Shown piece after piece: positions 56,862-64,000 of a stretch of 64,000 bases of DNA; within the stretch, counting starts at the first letter, position 1; each line of letters begins with the position of its first letter. The position numbers and the translations under genes are program-made. The notes under the pieces were generated by a model. It was given only the letters and a program-made list of their open reading frames with translations. It was not told where the DNA came from and did no database searches. The DNA lies in the NCBI RefSeq assembly GCF_027943255.1, contig NC_072897.1, positions 25,358,044 through 25,422,043 on the forward strand, written 5' to 3'. This DNA is from Anastrepha obliqua. Lineage: Eukaryota; Arthropoda; Insecta; Diptera; Tephritidae.

Positions 56862-57563
56862 AATGATAACATTGCCTAACAATTTCTGCACTTTTGCACA
56901 GTCTAAAGAGGCATTGATACAGAGTGTATTTCCAAACATAACTAGTTCAACATTACAAAAACCATGATTGACTCAGCGAAAGAGCAATTTTAGCTGGGAA
57001 AAATAAGGACGTCAATGATATAAATTCAGCTATTTTAGATCAAATACCTGGTGACATAGTTGCGTATGTCAATGGACACTATTACTGATCAAGATGAGGT
57101 CGTAAATTATCCAACTGAATTCTTAAACTCACTCGATTTGCCAGGCTTACCACCTCATAATTTACGATTAAAAATTGGAGCACCGATTATTATGCTGCGC
57201 AATAGTAATGTGCCCCGACTTTGCAACGGTACCAGACTCGCTGTGAAGAAGCTAATGATACCCTGAATTCCACTGATTCCGGCGGATTTACCATTCGATT
57301 TCAAACGTTTGCAGTTCCTTATTCGCCTTGCCTTCGCTATGAGAATTAATAAGGCGCAAGGACAGTCTCTACAAATGTGCGGTATTAATTTAGAATACCC
57401 AATTTTTTCTCATGGACAATTGTATGAAGCTTGCTCACGAGTTGGCAAACCATCGTCATTATTCACGCGAAAGATGAAAAAACGAAAAACGTTGTCTACC
57501 AAAAAGTGTTACAATAAAGTTCGAATGGAATTGTATCAAAGAATTTGCTTTGTTTCGTATTAA
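56862..57563 (+). pseudogene. Helitron helicase C-terminal remnant
   Basis: Begins LPNNFCTFAQSKEALIQSVF in broken frame, then stops near 57000, an open part at 57060-57263 ([39 protein letters not shown]) and, after a small deletion, 57309-57563 ([34 protein letters not shown]). INKAQGQ replaces the usual INKSQGQ. It is an older, more decayed relative of the helicases at 24660-25720 and 41386-41751. Confidence 0.8.
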
Positions 57564-57637
57564 TTTTATTCTCTTTCAGCAAATCATTGAATTTATCGTC
57601 TAGCGAAGCGGGCGAGGGTACGCTAGTATATTATATA

Positions 57638-58578
57638 GGGTGATTTTTTAAAAGCTAAAGAAAGTTAAAAAAAACACACGTAAAATTCAAAAAAATGCAT
57701 GAAATGTTTATTCAAATCGTTAGTACAGTCCATATAATTTAATGTTTGAAGATTATTTCATGCAAATGTTGACCGCGACTGCGCGTCAAATGGTCCATCC
57801 GCTTAGTCCAATTTTGGCATACTCTTTCCAATGTTTCGGCCGGAATCTCACATATAAATGCTTTAATGTTGTCTTCCAATGCGTTAATTGAAGCAGGCTT
57901 GTCTGAATAGACATGAGCTTTAACATAGCCCCACAAAAAATAATCTAAAGGCGTTATATCGCACGATCTGGGTGGCCAATTGACAGGTCCCGAACGTGAA
58001 ATAAAATGTTCACCGAACTCGCCTCTCAACAAGTCCATTGTTGTGCGTGCTGTGTGGCATGTGGCACCGTCTTGCAGAAACCACATGTCATGCAAGTCAA
58101 GCTCTTGCATTTTGGGCAAAAAAAAGTTGGACATCATTTCTCGGTAGCACTCATCATTCACAGTCACGTTACGATTCGCAGCATCTTTGAAGAAGTACGG
58201 TCCAATGATACCTCCATCCCATAAACCGCACCAAAATGTGACCTTTTCTGGATACATTGGTAGCTCTTGCAATTCTTCTGGCTGATCTTCACTCGACAAT
58301 CGACAACTCTGCTTATTTACGTACCCATTGATCCAAAAATGAGCTTCGCTGCTGAACACAATTTTTCGATAAAAAAGTGGATCTTAAGCTTTCTCAACAG
58401 AACGCGCATTTTTATAATAAAATTCAATGATTTGCAAGAGTTGTTCGTTTGTAAGACGATTCATGGTTAAATTATAGACCAAACTGAAGATGTTTGACAG
58501 TGAAACAAAACACGAAACGTGCGTCAGCTGTTTAAACAAACAGATAAACTAAAAGATAATAGCTAAAAAATCGCCATT
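57638..58578 (-). mobile_element. DD41D mariner copy 3 inside LTR
   Basis: Same LTR position as copies 1 and 2, now 11 bp from the Helitron 3' end. The right terminus reads ATCGCC where copies 1 and 2 have ATCACC; the remnant at 61295-61299 shares this substitution. Confidence 0.8.
57739..58464 (-). pseudogene. DD41D mariner transposase copy 3
   Basis: Same internal deletion and first-Asp-to-Ser change (SSEAHFW). It also has WFLQDGATCH where the others have WFQQDGATCH. Ends HEIIFKH at 57739. Confidence 0.85.
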
Positions 58579-58763
58579 TACTACTGGTATATACCTTATA
58601 TGTAGCTTCACTTTTCTATATTCCACTTGTTTCAATATAATAATTAATTTTTAATACGGTAATATTCAACTTTCAAATAACCTTTAAGAAAAACTCTCTC
58701 TTAACTTCTAACATATATTCCTCATTATCATACTTTCACTCTAAGTTTGACTTCGTAAACGAC

Positions 58764-58909
58764 AAGTTGTATATCTCTTACATATATATAAATAAAGTTA
58801 CATAAAATAAATGATAAATATTGTGTTATCATTACTAAGTTGTATATCTCTTACATAAATATAAATAAAGTTACATAAAATAAATGATAAATATTGTGTT
58901 ATCATTACT
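58764..58909 (+). repeat. 73 bp tandem duplication at LTR end
   Basis: AAGTTGTATATCTCTTACAT..TTATCATTACT is present twice back to back (58764-58836 and 58837-58909). The A/B and B/C LTRs have one copy. The D/E LTR has two, with a short AATAT spacer (from about 61488). Confidence 0.88.
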
Positions 58910-59258
58910 GGCGCAGTCTACGGCAAACCAACGCATACCGCTTAGCAAAAGCTAATAAGAAAAAATAAAATAGAATTAAATAAAAAAAAGCAAAACGGGC
59001 AACTGAAATTCATTCATATATGTGCCTATAATTGTGCATAAAATAATATAAAACTTAACCAAAAAATTAATTAATGCAAATTTGTGAAAAAAAAGATAAC
59101 TGTAACGCTTACTCTCGCAAGAACAGCAATAAACACATAAAGTGAAATCTGAATGAAGAGATTGACAGAGAAAAAAATGTTAATATATGTAACAAAACAT
59201 TAACAGCGAAAGTACAAGAACAATTGAACAAGTGTTGAAATTGAGTAACAGCATAATC

Positions 59259-60208
59259 ATGGCAGTGCAGCTGACGTTTTCCGATATCATCAAAGATGCT
59301 CAAACCATTCAAGTGTATAAAGAAGGCAACACCTACGCTTTATCATCGTTCATAAGAGAAGTGGAGTCAGTGAAATCCTTAATTGGAGAGCAGCCTACAT
59401 TACAAGCATACAAACATGAGCGAGTAGTTCTTAACAAAATACAGGGCGCCGCCTTGCATATAATACATACATTAGGGACGTCGCCAACATGGGAGAATGT
59501 TAAACGAGCTTTGATAAAAACCTTCGGCGTAACAGAACCCTACGATGAACTCCATAAATGTGCTCACATAATAATAAACAACGATATTGTAAGTTATTAT
59601 ATACAGCTTTTTCATATACAATTGAGTATGAACCTCTCCGTGTTGATAAGTTTATTTACGCATTTTTCGAAATACTATTGATGCAAATAAAGCATCGGTC
59701 ATTCTAAATTCTAAAGTAACAAATAGTCGAGACGCATTTCAGATATTAGAAGAGAACTACTTGGTTCGAAATGCGAATAAAGCAAATTTAAGAGATTTTA
59801 TACATTTTGATGTAAGTATATGTAATGAATATTCGCAATATCCAAGTTCAATGGTACCATTATTTTCAGCACCAACCCAATTTTGTAGTAAACCATTTCC
59901 TAATTCGCACCCTCGTAATAATAATAATAACTATGGTAACAATTCGTGTAGATTTTCGAACTATCATAATAATAATAGTAATACTCATCCAACTTAATTT
60001 AAACCTTCTCAAATGAGAAACAATTTTAGTAAAAGAAATAATTTCGCACAAGCTTCTTCTGCTCAATATCATACTTACAATAACAATAATAATATGTCGC
60101 CAATGGAAATCGATCATTTGCAAGCAGATGCACAGTGTGGTTGTTGTGTTCACAATACAGATGACAATGTAAGTTTTTTTACAACAGCCTCAAAAAACCA
60201 TTACAATT
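59259..60208 (+). pseudogene. gag of gypsy-like unit D
   Basis: ATG 59259 opens the capsid frame to a stop at 59679. The second part is in another frame (LEENYLVRNANKANLRD, 59750-59997), with an Asn-rich tail, and MEIDHLQADAQCGCC ends at 60208. It has KHERVVL where the others have IHERVVL and VTEPYDE where the others have VREPYDE. Confidence 0.7.
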
Positions 60209-60229
60209 GATTGAACTAACTATTCATAG

Positions 60230-61140
60230 TGAAAAACTTTTAGCGCTAATAGACACCGGTGCAACTACGTCGCTACTCGATATAAATAAATTACTAAAAT
60301 ATAAAAGATTACCCCTGATACAAAATATCTCTTTAACATCATTAAATAATATGTAGTACGTTTATAACACAAGAAATAATTACAAATGTTCCTATAGAAT
60401 TTAATGAAGATTTCACTTGGAAATTAGTGCGTAGTGTTATAGACATGCACAACAAAACCATTACCTTAAATGGTCACAAAATTAACTTTTACCAGCCAAA
60501 TCCCTTTATTTTTAGCGAAATACATACTCTAGAGAAAATTAATATTGATAAGCAAGTTCGTGATAGCTTATTCCTTGGCTTAAATTTGCAAGAAAAAAAA
60601 ACATTTGGGGAAAATCCTTGAATGCTATCAGGACCTTATTCATGTTGAAGGACAAAACCTAACTAGCACTAACATAATAGAACATGAAATTAAAACTACG
60701 ACAGATAAACCGGTGTATTCGAAAATATACCGCTATCCGCAAATACACGAACAGGAAATATGTAGGCAAATTGAGGACATGCTTAAGCAAAGGATAAATC
60801 AGGAAAGCAGTTCACCCTATAATAGCCCTAAGAAGCTAGACAGTTCCGGCGGAAAAAAGTGGAGAATTGTGGTCGATTATCGAGCCTTAAATAACGTTAT
60901 ACTTGACGACAAGTTTCCCATACCGAATATAGAAAATATATTGGATAAATTAGGTCGGGCACAGTATTTTACAACGATCGATTTGGCAAAAGTGTTTCAG
61001 CAAATTCTTGTTAAACAAGATGACCGGTTGAAAACTGCCTTTTCCACCCCGTATGGACAGTATGCTATGCAAGTAGAACTCTTAATGTACACGAAAGGAA
61101 TTATTCGGCAACAGAACGAGAACTACTAGCTATAGTTTGG
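60230..61140 (+). pseudogene. pol of gypsy-like unit D, truncated
   Basis: Protease LIDTGATTSLLDI at 60245-60285, frame-broken spacer, then the RT remnant 60605-61129 with KKLDSSGGKKWRIVVDYRAL and FTTIDLAKVFQQI, and the shared jump toward RNase H. It lacks the 15 nt of SPLWVVPKK, like units A and E. Confidence 0.75.
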
Positions 61141-61169
61141 GCTACAAGCTATTTTAGGCCATATTTGTT

Positions 61170-61303
61170 CGTTTGTAAGACGATTCATGGTTAAGTTATA
61201 GACCAAACTGAAGATGTTTGACAGTGAAACAAAACACGAAACGTGCGTCAGCTGTTTAAACAAATAGATAAACTAAAAGATAATAGCTAAAAAATCGCCA
61301 TTT
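61170..61303 (-). mobile_element. DD41D mariner copy 4, terminal fragment
   Basis: Only the last 130 bp (transposase 5' end side) remain. It contains the first codons of the transposase (CAT of the start at 61186-61188, minus strand) and the terminal ATCGCC shared with copy 3. Confidence 0.8.
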
Positions 61304-61637
61304 ACTACTGGTATATACCTTATATGTAGCTTCACTTTCCTATATTCCACTTGTTTCAATATAATAATTAATTTTTAATACGGTAATATTCAACTTTCAA
61401 ATAACCTTTAAGAAAAACTCTCTCTTAACTTCTAACATATATTCCTCATTATCATACTTTCACTCTAAGTTTGACTTCGTAAACGGCAAGTTGTGTATCT
61501 CTTACATATATATAAATAAAGTTACATAAAATAAATGATAAATATTGTGTTATCATTACTAATATAAGTTGTATATCTCTACATAAATATAAATAAAGTT
61601 ACATAAAATAAATGATAAATATTGTGTTATCATTACT
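61170..61637 (+). repeat. LTR remnant between units D and E
   Basis: Begins inside the mariner at its transposase start region (TTCGTTTGTAAGACGATTCA, 61170), passes the mariner end at about 61303, then the LTR 3' part with the 73 bp duplication, ending TTACT at 61637 before TGGCGCAGTC (61637-61646). Confidence 0.75.
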
Positions 61638-61984
61638 GGCGCAGTCTACGGCAAACCAACGCATACCGCTTAGCAAAAGCTAAAAAGAAAAAATAAAATA
61701 GAATTAAATAAAAAAAGCAAAACGGGCAACTGAAATTCATTCATATATGTGCCTATAATTGTGCATAAAATAATATAAAATTTAACCAAAAAATTAATCA
61801 ATGCAAATTTGTGAAAAAAAGATAACTGTAACGCTTACTCTCGCAAGAACAGCAATAAACACATAAAGTGAAATCTGAATGAAGAGATTGACAGAGAAAA
61901 AAATGTTAATATATGTAACAAAACATTAACAGCGAAAGTACAAGAACAATTGAACAAGTGTTGAAATTGAGTAACAGCATAATC

Positions 61985-62941
61985 ATGGCAGTGCAGCTGA
62001 CGTTTTCCGATATCATCAAAAATGCTTAAACCATTCAAGTGTATAAAGAAAGCAACACCTACGCTTTATCATCGTTCATAAGAGAAGTGGAGTCAGTGAA
62101 ATCCCTTATTGGAGAGCAGCCTACATTACAAGCATACATACATGAGCGAGTAGTTCTTAACAAAATACAGGGCGCCGCCTTGCATATAATACATACATTA
62201 GGGACGTCGCCAACATGGGAGAATGTTAAACGAGCTTTGATAAAAACCTTCGGCGTAAGAGAACCCTACGATGAACTCTATAAATGTGCTCACATAATAA
62301 TAAACAACGATATTGTAAGTTATTAATATATATGCAGCTTTTTCATATACAATTGAGCATGAACCTCTCCGTGTTGATAAGTTTATTTACGCATTTTTCG
62401 AAATACTATTGATGCAAATAAAGCATCGGTCATTCTAAATTCTAAAGTAACAAATAGTCGAGACGCATTTCAGATATTAGAAGAGAACTACTTGGTTCGA
62501 AATGCGAATAAAGCAAATTTAAGAGATTTTATACATTTTGATGTAAGTAAATGTAATGAATATTCGCAATATCCAAGTTCAATGGTACCATTATTTTCAG
62601 CACCAACCCAATTTTGTAGTAAACCATTTCCTAATTCGCACCCTCGTAATAATAATAATAACTATGGTAACAATTCGCGTAGATTTTCGAACTATCATAA
62701 TAATAATAATAATACTCATCCAACTTAATTTAAACCTTCTGAAATGAGAAACAATTTTAGTAAAAGAAATAATTTAGCACAAGCTTCTTCTGCTCAATAT
62801 CATACTTACAATAACAATAATAATATGTCGACAATGGAAATCGATCATTTGCAAGCAGATGCACAGTGTGGTTGTTGTGTTCACAATACAGATGACAATG
62901 TAAGTTTTTTTACAACAGCCTCAAAAAACCATTACAATTGA
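61985..62941 (+). pseudogene. gag of gypsy-like unit E
   Basis: ATG 61985, but TAA at codon 16 (IIKNA then stop, about 62030) ends the frame at once; it reopens at TIQVYKESNTYAL to 62326. The second part is 62489-62728 and the C-terminal MEIDHLQADAQCGCC ends at 62941. An extra AATATAT near 62326 adds another shift. Confidence 0.72.
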
Positions 62942-62959
62942 TTGAACTAACTATTGATA

Positions 62960-64000
62960 GTGAAAAACTTTTAGCGCTAATAGACACCGGTGCAACTACG
63001 TCGCTACTCGATATAAATAAATTACTAAAATATAAAAGATTACCCCTGATACAAAATATCTCTTTAACATCATTAAATAATATGTAGTACGTTTATAACA
63101 CAAGAAATAATTACAAATGTTCCTATAGAATTTAATGAAGATTCCACTTGGAAATTAGTAGACTTTAAAGGTAAACATTTTAATGCAATCATAGGACAGA
63201 ATATATTGACGGGAATGCGTAGTGTTATAGACATGCACAACAAAACCATTACCTTAAATGGTCACAAAATTAACTTTTACCAGCCAAATCCCTTTATTTT
63301 TAGCCAAATACATACTCTAGAGAAAATTAATATTGATAAGCAAGTTCGTGATAGCTTATTCCTTGGCTTATATTTGCAAGAAAAAAAAAACATTTGGGGA
63401 AAATCCTTGAATGCTATCAGGACCTTATTCATGTTGAAGGACAAAACCTAACTAGCACTAACATAATAGAACATGAAATTAAAACTACGACAGATAAACC
63501 GGTGTATTCGAAAATATACCGCTATCCGCAAATACACGAACAGGAAATATGTAGGCAAATTGAGGACATGCTTAAGCAAAGGATAAATCAGGAAAGCAGT
63601 TCACCCTATAATAGCCCTAAGAAGCTAGACAGTTCCGGCGGAAAAAAGTGGAGAATTGTGGTCGATTATCGAGCCTTAAATAACGTTACACTTGACGACA
63701 AGTTTCCCATACCGAATATAGAAAATATATTGGATAAATTAGGTCGGGCACAGTATTTTACAACGATCGATTTGGCAAAAGTGTTTCAGCAAATTCTTGT
63801 TAAACAAGATGACCGGTTGAAAACTGCCTTTTCCACCCCGTATGGACAGTATGCTATGCAAGTAGAACTCTTAATGTACACGAAAGGAATTATTCGGCAA
63901 CAGAACGAGAACTACTAGCTATAGTTTGGGCTACAAGCTATTTTAGGCCATATTTGTACGATACAAAATTTGAAATTTTGTCCGACCACCAGCCTTTGAA
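62960..64000 (+). pseudogene. pol of gypsy-like unit E, incomplete at window end
   Basis: Protease LIDTGATTSLLDI at 62978-63020, spacer with FNAIIGQNILTGMRSVIDMH (63178-63235), RT remnant 63394-63918 with the same 15 nt deletion and the same RT-to-RNase H fusion as the other units, then the RNase H start to 64000. Confidence 0.76.

Larger units (their letters stand above)
50427..57626 (+). mobile_element. Helitron, 7.2 kb with nested elements
   Basis: Starts TCTATATATATAAAAATGAA and ends GGGTACGCTAG. Host flanks A (50426) and T (57627) reconstitute ACTTA|TATATTATATAGGG of the LTR exactly. It contains a helicase remnant near its 3' end (56862-57520), a gypsy-type element (50681-55380) and a 5'-truncated jockey LINE (55447-55858). 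Without these it is about 2.1 kb and non-autonomous. The left 250 bp (50427-50680) is AT-rich and non-coding. Confidence 0.9.
50390..58909 (+). repeat. LTR shared by units C and D, split by Helitron and mariner
   Basis: Starts AGTAA at 50390 and ends TTACT at 58909, followed by the primer site TGGCGCAGTC (58909-58918). The Helitron at 50427-57626 lies at A|T in its first 40 bases, and the mariner is at 57638-58578 as in the other LTRs. The last 73 bp are tandemly duplicated (58764-58836, 58837-58909). Confidence 0.65.
58910..61169 (+). mobile_element. Gypsy-like unit D, internal region, 3' half deleted
   Basis: Leader, gag, protease, RT remnant and the first bases of RNase H. The unit stops at TTAGGCCATATTTGT (61169) where it is fused to the LTR mariner. 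RNase H, integrase, the 3' region and the LTR start are absent. A private deletion of about 57 bp lies in the protease-RT spacer (TTAGTG joined to CGTAGTG, 60428). Confidence 0.82.
1..64000 (+). repeat. Tandem chain of five gypsy-like units sharing single LTRs
   Basis: The same leader-gag-pol sequence recurs from positions 1, 12664, 38755, 58910 and 61638, always on the + strand. Successive copies are separated by one LTR, not two, and each LTR end is followed at once by TGGCGCAGTC, the complement of a tRNA-Ser 3' end. Separate insertions would each carry two LTRs and a target duplication. Single shared LTRs instead point to unequal exchange between LTRs or to segmental tandem duplication; which of these happened is inference. 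All other elements in the window are nested inside this chain. Confidence 0.8.
61638..64000 (+). mobile_element. Gypsy-like unit E, internal region, runs off window
   Basis: Leader, gag, protease, RT remnant and RNase H start, cut by the window end at 64000 within [10 protein letters not shown]. It is very close to unit D in leader and gag but lacks unit D's 57 bp and 3' deletions. Confidence 0.82.

Noticed and set aside
1..64000. Host protein-coding genes.
   Set aside because: Every open frame with recognisable motifs belongs to a mobile element. The remaining frames are antisense, low-complexity or unassigned.

Overview
This is transposon-dense DNA from an insect, most likely a higher fly (Diptera) and plausibly a tephritid. 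The evidence is a rosa-type (DD41D) mariner, Helitrons and a Helentron with insect-type helicase and endonuclease domains, a copia element with the insect initiator-tRNA primer site, a 17.6/297-like gypsy family, LOA/I-like and jockey-like LINEs, and a tRNA-derived SINE. I found no host protein gene, tRNA gene, rRNA gene or CRISPR array. Nearly every base can be assigned to a mobile element or a repeat derived from one. The species assignment is inference; the element families are read from protein motifs and termini.

The backbone is a chain of five internal regions (units A-E) of one Ty3/gypsy-like element, all on the + strand and joined head to tail through single shared LTRs: A (1-11426), LTR (11427-12663), B (12664-37506), LTR (37507-38754), C (38755-50389), LTR (50390-58909, with a 7.2 kb Helitron inside), D (58910-about 61169), LTR remnant (about 61170-61637), E (61638-64000, running off the window). 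Each LTR end is followed directly by a tRNA-Ser-type primer site. All five units share one deletion that removes the catalytic core of reverse transcriptase. Every LTR carries the same dead DD41D mariner. So a defective element was multiplied with its passenger.

Later insertions split the units. Unit A holds a Tigger/pogo element (1114-3283) in gag and a nearly full-length LOA/I-type LINE (5582-10979) in integrase. Unit B holds a Helitron (13121-17153) that itself carries a Tc1-type element (13761-15400), a tRNA-derived SINE (17345-17659), and a 16.9 kb block (18094-35003) bounded by about 100 bp hAT-like inverted termini. Inside that block are a very young copia element (19073-23636, identical LTRs), a mariner fossil, two nested reverse-strand Helitrons (24478-29056 and 26825-28843), a 1641 bp tandem duplication, and a 2.6 kb palindromic array (31320-33955). 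Unit C holds a Helentron fragment with an endonuclease domain (38831-39970), a minisatellite-bearing Helitron (41287-43470) and an mdg3-like gypsy element (45564-50133). The C/D LTR contains a Helitron (50427-57626), which contains a second, unrelated gypsy-type element (50681-55380) and a jockey LINE 3' end.

The elements do not form a pathway. The nesting order gives a chronology: gypsy-like family with its RT deletion and LTR mariner first, chain formation next, then Helitrons, Tigger, LINE and hAT-like insertions, and last the copia element. Almost all coding regions are broken. The best preserved are LINE ORF1, the copia gag-pol (one frameshift), and the gag ORFs of the two reverse-strand gypsy-type elements.
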